From positions 852,629 to 916,628 of the forward strand of contig NZ_JAAALO010000004.1 in assembly GCF_009908295.1 (NCBI RefSeq): DNA of 64,000 nucleotides. The letters are read 5' to 3'. The stretch's first letter is position 1. Each line of letters begins with the position of its first letter. The notes under the pieces are model-generated. The model was not told where the DNA came from. It saw only the letters and a list, made by a program, of their open reading frames with translations, and made no database searches. Both the position numbers and the translations under genes were made by a program. This document shows positions 50,965 through 60,243 of the stretch, piece by piece. This DNA is from Micromonospora rubida (GTDB taxonomy: Bacteria; Actinomycetota; Actinomycetes; Mycobacteriales; Micromonosporaceae).

Positions 50965-51921
50965 GTGAGCGACAGCCGCGTCATTGTATTCGGAGGCACC
51001 GGCTTTCTGGGGCGCCAGGTCGCGAAGGACCTCGTGGCCGCGGGGCACGATGTGCTCGTCGTGGCGAGAAACGCGCCCAAGGCCACGACCGGGTACCGGT
51101 TCCGGGCGATCGACGTCTCGGGGGTACGGGCCGGGGAACTGGCTGCGATGCTGGCCGCCGAGCGCCCGGCGACGGTCGTCAACGCCACGGGTGGCAAGTG
51201 GGGTCTGACCGGACGTGGCCTCGAGGCGAGTTGCGTCGGGGCGACCCAAGCCATCCTGACGGCGCTGGCGATGACCTCGTTGGTGCCACGATTCGTGCAC
51301 CTCGGATCGGTGCTGGAGTGTGGGCTCGCCTCACCGGACGCGCCGGAGGCCGCCCAGCGGTCGTCCCGACCCGCCAGCGAGTACGACCGGTTCAAGCTCG
51401 CCGCGACCGAGGCCGTGCTGGCGGCCGCGGCGGCGGGGACCGTGGACCCGGTGGTGCTGCGGTTGGCCAACGTCACCGGCCCGGGTGTGCCACCGGCCAG
51501 TCTGCTCGGCCTGGTAGCCGGCAGTCTGGTTGACGCGGCACTCCGTGGCGGGCACGCGAACATCGAACTGACCGCGCTGGAGGCCCGCCGCGACTACGTG
51601 GACGTGCGCGATGTCTCCGATGCGATCCAGGCCGCGATCCGGGTGCCCGGCACGACCGTACCCATCGCCATCGGTCGGGGCGAGTCGGTGTCCGTGCGCA
51701 CGCTGGTCACCATGCTCATCGACATCAGCCAGGTGCCGGCCACCGTGATCGAACTGCCGGCCCCGGCCCCGGCCTCGGCCGCAGGCACCGAGGACTGGAC
51801 CCGGGTCGACCTGCGGCCGGCACGTGACCTGCTCGGCTGGACGCCGCGGCGGACGCTGTCCGAGGCGATCGGATCGCTCTGGCGCCACGCGCTGGAAGGC
51901 CACCCGGTCGGAAACCGGTGA
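50965..51921 (+). CDS. NAD(P)-dependent sugar reductase/epimerase (SDR)
   Basis: A 318-residue SDR with VIVFGGTGFLGRQVAKDL at the N-terminus, HLGSVLECGLASPD in the active-site strand and YDRFK (Tyr-x-x-x-Lys). It is closest in style to dTDP-4-keto-6-deoxyhexose reductases, like the gene at 11829-12914. It may reduce C4 of olivose or the 2-deoxy-evalose unit. GTG 50965 has AGGAGG upstream. A hairpin terminator follows. Confidence 0.78.
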   Translation: MSDSRVIVFGGTGFLGRQVAKDLVAAGHDVLVVARNAPKATTGYRFRAIDVSGVRAGELAAMLAAERPATVVNATGGKWGLTGRGLEASCVGATQAILTALAMTSLVPRFVHLGSVLECGLASPDAPEAAQRSSRPASEYDRFKLAATEAVLAAAAAGTVDPVVLRLANVTGPGVPPASLLGLVAGSLVDAALRGGHANIELTALEARRDYVDVRDVSDAIQAAIRVPGTTVPIAIGRGESVSVRTLVTMLIDISQVPATVIELPAPAPASAAGTEDWTRVDLRPARDLLGWTPRRTLSEAIGSLWRHALEGHPVGNR

Positions 51922-51960
51922 CCGACACCTTCGGCCATCGTCAATGGTTCACCAGCAAGC

Positions 51961-51987
51961 CGCCCCGCCGGCTCGGCCGACGGGGCG
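51961..51987. terminator. Hairpin terminator between convergent genes
   Basis: CGCCCCGCCGGC (51961-51972) and GCCGACGGGGCG (51976-51987) form a 12-bp stem with one G-T type mismatch and a three-base loop, followed by ATCTTCGTT. It sits between the rightward reductase and the leftward cupin. Confidence 0.65.
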
Positions 51988-52092
51988 ATCTTCGTTGCGC
52001 GTCGTGGATGACGACGTCGTGCCCATGGAACCGCCGCTGACGCGGTTTCACCGCTCCGCCGACGGTGCCGACAGCACCTACCCGCCGGGTTC

Positions 52093-52506
52093 TCAGTCCT
52101 GCGCCGCGATGGTGTGCGGCAGCGGCTGCACCTGGACGATCGGCGGATCACATTCGTCCCACGGTCGGGTCAACATGGCCACGAAGGACAACGATGTGAT
52201 CGAGTACACCGCGTGCATCACGCCGATGGGCGTGCGGGTACACGTTCCCCGGGCGACGTGGATGAACTCCTCCGGGCAGTCGGGGTCGTCGGGATCGTCC
52301 TTGGTCACCAGCACCCCCTCCCCGTCGACGAACAGCAGATACTCCACGAAGTGCGGATGATAGTGCAGCCCACGGACCTTGCCGGGGTGCATGGTGATGA
52401 GGTTGAACTCCAGAAGCGGCTCTGGTGGCACCCAGGTGAAGATGCCGCCCCGGCCGTCCCGGATGGTGTCCAGGTTGCAGCTCGGCTGCAGGACCTCGAT
52501 CTTCAC
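52093..52506 (-). CDS. Small cupin protein (sugar isomerase/epimerase-like)
   Basis: A 137-residue single-domain cupin. The metal-type motif is GLHYHPHFVEYLLFVDGEGV and the second motif ends at TPIGVMHAVYS. It resembles RmlC/WxcM-like sugar cupins more than storage cupins. Being last in the methyltransferase/glycosyltransferase operon, it may epimerise or isomerise a keto sugar or a late intermediate. GTG 52506 follows GGAG. Function uncertain. Confidence 0.7.
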   Translation of the reverse strand: MKIEVLQPSCNLDTIRDGRGGIFTWVPPEPLLEFNLITMHPGKVRGLHYHPHFVEYLLFVDGEGVLVTKDDPDDPDCPEEFIHVARGTCTRTPIGVMHAVYSITSLSFVAMLTRPWDECDPPIVQVQPLPHTIAAQD

Positions 52507-52629
52507 AACGAACTCCGATCGTCAATGGTCACGGAAGGACATCACGGGTACTCGGTGCCGGCCGCCGGCCGACTGGCATGTGCGTCGCTGCCATCTGGCG
52601 TCGTCTCGCCGTCCCAGGTGACCCGGATG

Positions 52630-53649
52630 TCACGTCCAGGTCCGACCGGCGAGCACATCGTGGTAGATCGTCTCGAATTCCTTGGCCACCACGACGTAGT
52701 CCCACTGCTTCAGCGCCGCTGCCCGGACCGAATCCGGATCGGGCAGCGCCGCCACGACGCTCCGGGCCTGTTCGGCGGTGAACGCCGAGCCCTCGGGCAC
52801 GACCGTTCCGACTGCGGGCACGATCTCGGCCAGGCATCCGTTCGGTGTACCGATGACGGGCGTTCCGCACGCTGCGGCCTCCGACACCACGGTCGATCCG
52901 GGTTCACACCACACCACGCCCCACGGCCCCATAGTGCTCTGCGACAGGACCACCATCGCGGTCGCGCGGGAGATCAGGTCGAGCCGCCGCTCACCCCCCA
53001 CCTCGCCGACAAGGTCGACACTGTCCCCGAAGTCGCGCATGATCCTGGCCAGGTAGTCCTCTTCCCAGGACGGGCCCGCCACGACGAGGCGACGCCCGGC
53101 GGCGCTGGCGAAGGCCGCCGCCTCGTAGGTGCCTTTCCATTCCGAGATCCGACCGAGGTAGAGCAGATAGTCGTCCTTGTCGGCCTGGAACGGGTAGCGC
53201 GCCTGATTCACCGAGATGCGGACGACCGGCGCGACGTCGTTCTCCGCCTGGGCCCGTTGGGCGTACGAGGCGTACACACAGTTGCGTGGATACTTCGGCT
53301 TACCGGTCAGGTGGTGGGTGGACAGATACGCCATGCCCCGGGGAAGCCTGTCGGGATCGATTTGCCCGCAGGAGAAGTCGTGAACTATGTCGATCACGGA
53401 CGCTTCAGGGCTGTTCAGCCAGGCGTGCATGTCCTCGATCTCACCGGCGTCCACCACGGTGACCGCCGGTGAGACCGGTGTCGTGCCCGGCGCACCGAGC
53501 AGGAACACATCGTGGCCGAGTTCGAGCAGTCCGTCCATGTGGTTCGCCACGATCCAGTGGATACCGGCATAGCCCTGCGGCGGGACCGTGATCCAGTGGC
53601 TCGGGTCCGTCGGTACCCGCAGTGCCATCGTCACCAACACGACGCGCAT
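52630..53649 (-). CDS. Family 4 glycosyltransferase
   Basis: A 339-residue GT-B glycosyltransferase. N-terminal MRVVLVTMALRVPTDPSHW and GYAGIHWIVANHMDGLLELG, then the donor domain starting YLLYLGRISEWKGTYEAAAF. The EX7E-like segment is EPGSTVVSEAAACGTPVIGT. GT4 enzymes are retaining and often use GDP- or UDP-hexoses, so it may add the mannose or lyxose end of the chain. It begins six bases after the stop of the MycE-like gene. Confidence 0.87.
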   Translation of the reverse strand: MRVVLVTMALRVPTDPSHWITVPPQGYAGIHWIVANHMDGLLELGHDVFLLGAPGTTPVSPAVTVVDAGEIEDMHAWLNSPEASVIDIVHDFSCGQIDPDRLPRGMAYLSTHHLTGKPKYPRNCVYASYAQRAQAENDVAPVVRISVNQARYPFQADKDDYLLYLGRISEWKGTYEAAAFASAAGRRLVVAGPSWEEDYLARIMRDFGDSVDLVGEVGGERRLDLISRATAMVVLSQSTMGPWGVVWCEPGSTVVSEAAACGTPVIGTPNGCLAEIVPAVGTVVPEGSAFTAEQARSVVAALPDPDSVRAAALKQWDYVVVAKEFETIYHDVLAGRTWT

Positions 53650-53655
53650 GAGTCC

Positions 53656-54840
53656 TCACTCCTCCGCTACCCGCTGCGGTGTTGGCAGATCGCGCATCGG
53701 GTCGTTCCGCGGCCGCCACGCGGCGTTGGCCTGTTCGGTGTTGCGCCCCTTCTCGACGAACGCGAGATTGTGGTAGAGATGCAGCCCGGTCACGGTCAGG
53801 TCCGGATACGTCGGCTGGTACGAACCGTCATGGATGCGGTCGCGGTGGTGCAACCCGTCGACGAGCGTCTTGAGGAAGCCGACCGATGTGGCGGGGTCGG
53901 CCAGGTCGGTGCCGTTTCCACCCCACTCCGGCCAGTACGAGGTGTGCAGGTCCTCGATCACGTACACGCCGCCGGGGCGCACATGGGGAAAGAGCGCCTC
54001 GAACGCGGTGATGACGTGGCTGCTGACATGGCTGCCGTCATCGATCACGATGTCGAAGGGGCCGTACCGCCGCGCGAGGTCGGCGAGCATCGCCGGGTCG
54101 GCCTGGTCGCCACGGAGCGTGGTGAGCCGTGGCTCGTCCAGCAGTGACTTGTCGTACACGTCGAGCCCGTAAACGCTGCCGCGATGGAAGTAGTTTTTCC
54201 ACATGCGCAACGAGGCACCACCGGCATCCGGCTCGTGGTAGCCGCCGATGCCGATCTCCAGCAGGTTCACCCGGTGGTCACGAAACCCGCCCAGATGCCG
54301 CTCGTAGTGGGAGGTGTACCAGTGCCCACCCCACTTGTCCGAGCCGAACCGCAGTGCCAGCGCGGCCAGGTCGCCGCGGTACGGCTCGCACGCGCGAAGA
54401 GTCTGGTAAGCCGCACGGGTCGCCTCTTCCCGCCGCACCAGCCACGGGTCGTTAGGCTTGTACTCCACCGGGCCGGGCTCGTCCTTCATCACCACGTCCC
54501 GGCCGGTGCCGGTCCACGGGCCGGCCGGCCCGAACACGTCCCGCACCAGCGCCGCCAGGTCGTACCGGATACGCACCCACGGATCGTCGGTCCGGCCCGG
54601 CCGCGCCTGGCCCCCGTCCGGACCGGCCGCCAAGAGGTAGGAGATCTGTCGAGCACCAGCGACGTCCACGTCGAACTGTACGGTCAGCGGTGTTGCCGGG
54701 CCCGGGTGGAGGACGGTCCGGCCGGCCACCTCCGCGATGGCCATGGCCACGACTGATTCCGGATCCTCGGCCGCGAGGTGCGCACCGGGGTCGGGAGCGT
54801 CCGCCATGGCGAGCAGACGCTGGATGAGCGAGCCTGTCAC
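53656..54840 (-). CDS. MycE-like sugar O-methyltransferase
   Basis: A 394-residue protein with an N-terminal auxiliary domain and a C-terminal metal-dependent methyltransferase domain: LALRFGSDKWGGHWYTSHYE, VNLLEIGIGGYHEPDAGGAS for SAM, and FDIVIDDGSHVSSHVITAFE for Mg2+ and substrate. This arrangement is that of MycE, which methylates the 2-hydroxyl of 6-deoxyallose. A 2-O-methyl on a mannose- or lyxose-type residue would fit. GTG 54840 overlaps the C-methyltransferase stop (GTGA). Confidence 0.85.
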   Translation of the reverse strand: MTGSLIQRLLAMADAPDPGAHLAAEDPESVVAMAIAEVAGRTVLHPGPATPLTVQFDVDVAGARQISYLLAAGPDGGQARPGRTDDPWVRIRYDLAALVRDVFGPAGPWTGTGRDVVMKDEPGPVEYKPNDPWLVRREEATRAAYQTLRACEPYRGDLAALALRFGSDKWGGHWYTSHYERHLGGFRDHRVNLLEIGIGGYHEPDAGGASLRMWKNYFHRGSVYGLDVYDKSLLDEPRLTTLRGDQADPAMLADLARRYGPFDIVIDDGSHVSSHVITAFEALFPHVRPGGVYVIEDLHTSYWPEWGGNGTDLADPATSVGFLKTLVDGLHHRDRIHDGSYQPTYPDLTVTGLHLYHNLAFVEKGRNTEQANAAWRPRNDPMRDLPTPQRVAEE

Positions 54841-56126
54841 GACCCCACCCGCGTGTCGGTCCTCGACGCCTGAACGACCCGCAAGCTGGGCAGCGGGAAG
54901 ATCAGCTTGCATCCGGCCGCCAGCATGGCCGCTTCGCGCGCGACGATCTCGTCGTAGAAGTGCCACGGCAGAACCAGGTAGTAGTCCGGGCGCCGGGCCC
55001 GCGAGTCGGCCTCGCTGATGATCTCGATGTCCGTACCGAGCGTCCGCGCGCCGACCTTGTCCGGGTTACGCTCGGCGGCGTACGGGATCAGCGTGCGGTC
55101 GATCCCGCAGTACTGCAGGAGTGTGTTGCCCTTGGTGGAGGCGCCGTAGACGTGCACGGTGCTTCCGTTGTCGCGCAGACCATGCAACATCTTGACGAGC
55201 TCGTCGCGGTGCGCTCGCACGTTGTCGGCGAACCGCTCGTACGGCCCGCTCTGGTCCAGTCCCAGCTCGCGCTCCTGCGCGGCGAGCTCGGCCACCGACC
55301 CGTCGGCGTGGTCGGCTCCCTCGGTGGACCGGGTGACGAAGCAGCAGATCGAGCCGCCGTTCATCCCGTTGACGCTTGCCCGCCTGATCTCGAGCCCGGC
55401 CTGACGCAGGATGAAGGTCAGGGTGTACAGCGAGTAGTACGACAGGTGTTCGTGGCAGATGCTGTCGTACCCGGTGGTCGTCAGCATCTCGCGCAGGTAG
55501 GCGACTTCGACCACCCAGACACCACCGGGAGCGAGCATCCGCTCCACCGCGCGGGCGAACGCCACCGGGTCTTCGACGTCGTAGAACATCGCGATCGACG
55601 TGACGACGTCGAACGCCCCGGCGTACTCGTCCAGCGCCGTGCTGGGGAAGAAGTCCCGGATCAGGGTGATTCCTTCGGGCGCGTCATCCGTCGCGTTCGA
55701 CGGGTCGATTCCCCACAGCTCGGCCCCGCGCAGGTTCTCCAGCAGGGTGCCGTCGTTGCAACCGATGTCCAGGGCCCGCCGGAGTGGTCGGCCGAGTGTC
55801 GCGACCGCGGATTCGGCGATCCACTTGAGGTGCGTCCGCATGGTGTCGTTGATGCGCGAGCGGTACCAGTAGGTGTCGTACAGCAGACCCGGGGGCAGGG
55901 TGTGCCGTAGCTGTACGAGGCCGCAGTCGCCGACGCAGCGGGTGAGTTCGAGCGGGAACTGGACCGCAGGCGGTTCGGGCGCCCCGGGCTTGACGAAGGA
56001 TCCCTGCAGATACTGGTCGCCGATGTCGACGATCATACGGAGCGTGCCGCCGCAGGCACGGCAGTCCGTCCGCGCATTCACCTGTCGTACCACGCTCTCG
56101 TCGTACGCTGATGCGGTCCGACTCAC
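54837..56126 (-). CDS. NDP-hexose C-methyltransferase, second copy (AviG1-like)
   Basis: A 429-residue C-methyltransferase of the same class as the one at 10103. It has a zinc-binding CRACGG near residue 22 and its Cys partners in CVGDCG, ALDIGCNDGTLLENL for SAM, VVEVAYLREML and a C-terminal VHVYGASTKGNTLLQYCG. AviG1 of avilamycin makes the 3-C-methyl branch of 2-deoxy-D-evalose. This copy, away from the evernitrose block, is the better candidate for that step. GTG 56126 overlaps the preceding stop; the longer frame to 56477 is shadow. Confidence 0.87.
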   Translation of the reverse strand: MSRTASAYDESVVRQVNARTDCRACGGTLRMIVDIGDQYLQGSFVKPGAPEPPAVQFPLELTRCVGDCGLVQLRHTLPPGLLYDTYWYRSRINDTMRTHLKWIAESAVATLGRPLRRALDIGCNDGTLLENLRGAELWGIDPSNATDDAPEGITLIRDFFPSTALDEYAGAFDVVTSIAMFYDVEDPVAFARAVERMLAPGGVWVVEVAYLREMLTTTGYDSICHEHLSYYSLYTLTFILRQAGLEIRRASVNGMNGGSICCFVTRSTEGADHADGSVAELAAQERELGLDQSGPYERFADNVRAHRDELVKMLHGLRDNGSTVHVYGASTKGNTLLQYCGIDRTLIPYAAERNPDKVGARTLGTDIEIISEADSRARRPDYYLVLPWHFYDEIVAREAAMLAAGCKLIFPLPSLRVVQASRTDTRVGS

Positions 56127-56947
56127 GTAGCGGTCTCCTTCGCGTGGGGTTTTCGGGCGACGAGCAAAAGGTCCAGATAGAACGGTGCGTCCGGGCCCTC
56201 CCGTATCCCGAGATCGCCGAACGCGCGATCCAGATACGTGTCCAGGGAACTGGGTAGCAGGTGGTCCACCAACCACAGCGACCGCAGCACCAACCCGACC
56301 GGGCCGATCGCGGGCCAGCCGTTCTCCCGTCCGTACCACCGCAGCAGGAGCAGCAGCCCACGCGGGCCACAGGTCAGCTTCATCACCCGGTCGATGGTGA
56401 ACCCGGCCCGCTCGGCCTGCCGGGCCAGACCGTCCGCCGTCCACCGCCAGAGGTCCTGACCGCCGTGTTCCTCCCACACGCCGTGGGTGGACAACACCAG
56501 CCGACCCCCGGGCCGCAACAGCCGGAACGCCTCACGCAGATAGGCGTCCGCGTCGGTCACGTGTTCGAGAACCTGGGTGGACAGCACGCCGTCGAACGTC
56601 GCGTCGGGCGCCGGACAGCGCCCGTCGTGGTCGAGCGCGTAGTCGGCCGGGTAGGACTCGCCGCCGGGAATGTCGGCCGTCTTCAGTTCAGCCGCGGTGA
56701 AAAAGTTCCGGTACGGCGATGTGCCCGCGCCGTAGTCGAGCCAATTGCCGGAAGCGTCGCCCAGCACCTCGGCGAGTGCGTCGCGCAGATCGATGAAATG
56801 CGCGTAGGCCCAGTCGCCCCGGCGCGGATCCGTCCGTTCGCGGAAACGTTCGGCCATCACCTCGTCGAGAGTCGGCTCCGCGTGATGCTTCGAGATGCCC
56901 CCGAGCAAGGCGTTCAGCCCTGGGAGCCGGCCCGGCAGGCTAATCAC
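56123..56947 (-). CDS. Class I SAM methyltransferase
   Basis: A 274-residue methyltransferase of the Methyltransf_11/25 style. NWLDYGAGTSPYRNFF (about residue 67) is the SAM motif, LSTQVLEHVTDADAYLREAF and RLLRPGGRLVLSTHGVWEEH follow. A hydrophobic C-terminal stretch (PRGLLLLLRWYG, VLRSLWLVDHLL) could contact membrane or a glycolipid-like substrate. Likely a sugar O-methyltransferase. It is the first gene of the leftward five-gene operon; GTG 56947 has AGGAG about ten bases upstream. Confidence 0.78.
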   Translation of the reverse strand: MISLPGRLPGLNALLGGISKHHAEPTLDEVMAERFRERTDPRRGDWAYAHFIDLRDALAEVLGDASGNWLDYGAGTSPYRNFFTAAELKTADIPGGESYPADYALDHDGRCPAPDATFDGVLSTQVLEHVTDADAYLREAFRLLRPGGRLVLSTHGVWEEHGGQDLWRWTADGLARQAERAGFTIDRVMKLTCGPRGLLLLLRWYGRENGWPAIGPVGLVLRSLWLVDHLLPSSLDTYLDRAFGDLGIREGPDAPFYLDLLLVARKPHAKETAT

Positions 56948-57307
56948 CGCTGGAGCTCCTGCCCGCGGTGGACCGGCGGTGTCCGGTCGGACAGGAGAGG
57001 CGCAGCGCTCAAGGTGAGCGGGACCGACCTCGCGGCAGCGGCGTCGTGCCGATGGGTAATCCGGATGCACTCGACCCGCTCGGCCGGGTGCCGCACCACC
57101 ATGGTCATAGGCTGAGCCTGCCCCTTCGGATTGCGGCGAAATCGAGGACTTCCGCGCTGTCAGCGTCGGCGGGTTTGCCTTTCGGCCGAGAATGTCAAGC
57201 CCCAGCCACGTCCGCGGCTCGCGGTTTGACCCCGGGCCCGCCAAAGGCGCGGACATTCACCTTGGGCTCGCCTGATCCGACCCTATCGAGCCGCGCCTGA
57301 CAACTGA

Positions 57308-57322
57308 CTAGTGTTTTCCCCA
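57308..57322 (-). promoter_or_regulatory. GGGAA-CTAG box
   Basis: The minus strand reads TGGGGAAAACACTAG followed by TCA, differing from the 44045 copy at one base only. It faces the methyltransferase operon starting at 56947. Confidence 0.6.
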
Positions 57323-57390
57323 CAATCTCGGTTTCGCCATGACACTGGCCGAGGAACGCGGGTGTCGGCGCCGCCGGACACCGCGAAGAA

Positions 57391-57405
57391 TAGGAAACTG
57401 ACTAG
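57391..57405 (+). promoter_or_regulatory. GGGAA-CTAG box
   Basis: TAGGAAACTGACTAG followed by AGT (TAGAGT as a possible -10). It faces the multicopper oxidase gene. Confidence 0.5.
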
Positions 57406-57677
57406 AGTTCGACGAACTCGGTCCGACATTCCGCTGATGGGCTCGATCAGCGGGCTGTTCTCATGCCAGACTCACCCCGCCGCCTCGAAAGGCCGTCATG
57501 GCAGGTGGGCCGCGTGCATCGACCGCGTTCGCCGCGACGGGTGTCGTGCCGACTCAGGAGGAGGCGGCCGCTGATCGGCCGGACGGTGTCACCTGAGGTG
57601 ATTACTACGACGTCCGGTGAGTCTTTCCAGATCCGGCACGCGTCCCCTGCCCCGTCACATTGACAAGGTGCCCAGCC

Positions 57678-59147
57678 ATGTTCAACCGACGACAGTTACT
57701 CGCCCTCGGAACCGCCACCGCCAGCGGTGTGGCGGCCCGCTTGCTGTTCAAGGGTTCACCGGCCGCCGAGGCAGCGCCGGTGAACCCGCACGCGGATCAC
57801 CTGCTGCCGGCAGCCAGCGAGGTCGGCGCGACCTCGGTGACGGTCACCCCGTTCACCGAGCGGATGCCGGTTCCACGGCAACTGAGGCCGATCTCTCAGG
57901 CCGGTGGCGTCGACGCCTATGAAATCCCGATCCAACCGACGCAGGTCCAGATCCTGCCGGGCCTGTCCACCCCGGCCTACACCTACGGCGGCACGTTCGT
58001 CGGCCCGACCATCCAAGCGCGGACCAATCGCCCGGTCCGGATCACCTACACCAACGGGCTGGACAGCCCCACGAACGTACACCTGCACGGCGGCCGCGTG
58101 CCGGCCAGCAGTGACGGGCACCCGATGGACATGATCTCGCCGGGCGGCTCACGAGTCTACGAATACCCGAACGTCCAACGCGGCGCCACGCTGTGGTACC
58201 ACGACCACACCCATGCCTACGAGGCCGACCACGTCTATCGCGGCTTGCACGGCTTCTACCTCATCGAGGATCCCGCTGAGAGGCACCTGCGCCTGCCCAA
58301 GGGGCGCTACGACGTGCCGATCATGTTGCGCAACGCACAGTTCGACGAATCCGGCGCGTTCGTCTTCGGCAGCCCCGACAACCGTACGACGATCCTGGCC
58401 AACGGCAAGGTCCAGCCGTACTTCGAGGTGGCTCCCCGCCGCTACCGGTTCCGGCTGCTCAATGCGGCCCTCAAGCACGTCTTCCGGCTCAACCTCGGCG
58501 GCCAGACGATGGTCCGAATCGCCTCGGACAGCGGCCTGCTTCCCGCTCCCACCACCCACACCGAGCTGGCGGTTTCCTCCGGTGAACGGGTCGAGATCGT
58601 GATCGACTTCGCCGAACACCGCGGGAACGGCCCGGTCTACCTGTTCGATGGCGACAGCCCGATTCTGCGATTCGACGTGGCGTCCGCCAAGGTCAACGAC
58701 AACAGTTGCGTGCCTGACCGCCTGCGCGAGTTGCCGCCGCTGGGTACGCCAACGGTGGAGCGGACCGTGGAACTGCGGTTCGACATGTCCGGCCGGCCGC
58801 CGACGGCCCTCATCGACGGCAAGGTGTTCGACCCCAACCGGGTCGACATCCAGGTCAAGCGAGGCACCACGGAAGTCTGGAACGTCGTCAACGGCGACAC
58901 CGATCCGTTCCCCTTCGACCATCCCTTCCATCTGCACCTGGTGCATTTCCGGGTGCTCGGCCGCAACGGCGGGCCGCCGGCTCCGGAGGACACCGGCCTC
59001 AAGGACACGGTGTACGTGTCGCCCAAGGGTTCCGTCCGCTTCCAGGTCACCTTCGACGCGCCCTTCGTCGGCCGGTACATGTACCACTGCCATTACCCCG
59101 AGCACTCGTACCTCGGGATGATGGCCCAGATGGAGGTCGTGCCCTGA
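57678..59147 (+). CDS. Tat-exported multicopper oxidase
   Basis: A 489-residue three-cupredoxin oxidase. The N-terminus MFNRRQLLALGTATASG is a twin-arginine type signal. Copper ligands are in HLHGG, WYHDHTH, HPFHLHLVHF and the C-terminal HCHYPEHSYLGMM (type 1 and trinuclear sites complete). The family oxidises phenols, metals or small metabolites outside the membrane with O2. ATG 57678 is chosen as the first start giving a proper Tat signal. Its promoter carries the cluster's box, so it may be co-regulated. Whether it acts on the antibiotic is unknown. Confidence 0.85.
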   Translation: MFNRRQLLALGTATASGVAARLLFKGSPAAEAAPVNPHADHLLPAASEVGATSVTVTPFTERMPVPRQLRPISQAGGVDAYEIPIQPTQVQILPGLSTPAYTYGGTFVGPTIQARTNRPVRITYTNGLDSPTNVHLHGGRVPASSDGHPMDMISPGGSRVYEYPNVQRGATLWYHDHTHAYEADHVYRGLHGFYLIEDPAERHLRLPKGRYDVPIMLRNAQFDESGAFVFGSPDNRTTILANGKVQPYFEVAPRRYRFRLLNAALKHVFRLNLGGQTMVRIASDSGLLPAPTTHTELAVSSGERVEIVIDFAEHRGNGPVYLFDGDSPILRFDVASAKVNDNSCVPDRLRELPPLGTPTVERTVELRFDMSGRPPTALIDGKVFDPNRVDIQVKRGTTEVWNVVNGDTDPFPFDHPFHLHLVHFRVLGRNGGPPAPEDTGLKDTVYVSPKGSVRFQVTFDAPFVGRYMYHCHYPEHSYLGMMAQMEVVP

Positions 59148-59151
59148 CGGC

Positions 59152-60243
59152 TCAGCCGGACAGCGTCACCATCGCCGGATGGGCGCCGAACAGGCTGACC
59201 ACCCGTACGTCGTCGACGCCCAGTCCGGCGGCGTCGACTGCCGCGGCCAGCTCTTCGAATTCGTGCAGCAGCAACACGGCCAGGCCGCCGGCCGCAAGTA
59301 CCCGGCGAATCTCCCGGAAGAGCCGCGCCGGGTCATCCGCGAGAGCGCCGCGGGCCAGCACCTGACGGTCCCACGGTGGATTGCTCACCACGCGGTCCAC
59401 CGCGCCGGCACCCAGTGGCAGGCGCCCGGCGTCACCGACCGCCCAGGTGACGCCGGGCGTCGCACCGGCCGAATCACGGCGGACCCCGTCGAGTGACCCC
59501 GCGTTGGCCGCGGCCGCGCGAACCGCGGCCGGGTCGTGGTCCAGGCCGAGCAGGACGGCTCCCGGACTCAGTCCGCCGGACTCGAGCAGGATGGTGCCCG
59601 TGCCGCAGCACGGGTCGACCACCCGCATCCCGGCGCGGATCCCGGCCTGCAACGCCAGCGCGGCGGCCAACGGCGGGTGCAGCGTGCCCGGTGTGGAGGA
59701 TGTCTTGTAGGACCGCCGGTGCAGCGGCCGGTCGGCGATCCGTACCGCCAGGGCCGCTTGTGTGCCCTCGACGGTGACCCGCAGCGAGAGGCTGCCCTCC
59801 GGCGGCGCCTCGCCGTTGCGGCGGGAGTGGTAGCGCAGGCCCAACCGGGCTGCCGCGGTGCCACCAACGGCGTCCTCGACGTCGTACCGGTTGTAGTTGC
59901 GGCGGCCGAGGAAAGACGCCGCCACATCGAGTGTCGCGGCCCGGGTGGAGTAGCCGTAGGTCTTCCGTACCTCAAGCAGTTGCCGCAGTGGGGCGTCGCG
60001 CGCCAAGCGTGTGAACGCGGCCAGGGCCGCCTTCGTGTGGTCGGCGTCCTCGGCCACGCTCGCGAGCAGGAACAGATCGTCGACGGTACGCAGGTCGAGC
60101 AGGTTCGGCTCCGGACGGCTCGCGCGGAACCACACCTCACGGTGCCGCCGGTGCTCGACCCGGCAGCCGCGCCCGGCCACCTCGCGGGCCGTGATCTCCT
60201 CCAGGCCGCGCAGGGTCCGCGCCAAGAACCGCACCGTCACCAT
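59152..60243 (-). CDS. THUMP/RlmL-like RNA or DNA base methyltransferase
   Basis: A 363-residue protein with an N-terminal RNA-binding-like region (RFLARTLRGLEEITAREVAG) and a C-terminal Rossmann domain containing DPCCGTGTILLESGG (about residue 210) and the base-methylation motif NPPWDRQVLARG (about 280). This layout matches Trm14/RlmL-like guanosine N2-methyltransferases. It ends five bases from the multicopper oxidase stop, convergently. It may be housekeeping, but its place beside a ribosome-targeting antibiotic cluster makes a third resistance role possible. ATG 60243 is preferred to 60330. Confidence 0.75.
   Translation of the reverse strand: MVTVRFLARTLRGLEEITAREVAGRGCRVEHRRHREVWFRASRPEPNLLDLRTVDDLFLLASVAEDADHTKAALAAFTRLARDAPLRQLLEVRKTYGYSTRAATLDVAASFLGRRNYNRYDVEDAVGGTAAARLGLRYHSRRNGEAPPEGSLSLRVTVEGTQAALAVRIADRPLHRRSYKTSSTPGTLHPPLAAALALQAGIRAGMRVVDPCCGTGTILLESGGLSPGAVLLGLDHDPAAVRAAAANAGSLDGVRRDSAGATPGVTWAVGDAGRLPLGAGAVDRVVSNPPWDRQVLARGALADDPARLFREIRRVLAAGGLAVLLLHEFEELAAAVDAAGLGVDDVRVVSLFGAHPAMVTLSG

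Larger units (their letters stand above)
56948..57677. other. 730-bp divergent promoter region
   Basis: No gene with plausible content. It contains a leftward GGGAA-CTAG box (57308-57322) for the methyltransferase operon and a rightward one (57391-57405) for the multicopper oxidase. Long leaders would be implied on both sides. Confidence 0.5.

Noticed and set aside
50759..50968. 69-codon ORF overlapping the O-methyltransferase stop
   Set aside because: Arg/Gly-rich content without family resemblance; the only meaningful signal in the stretch is in another frame (the 2,3-dehydratase relic).
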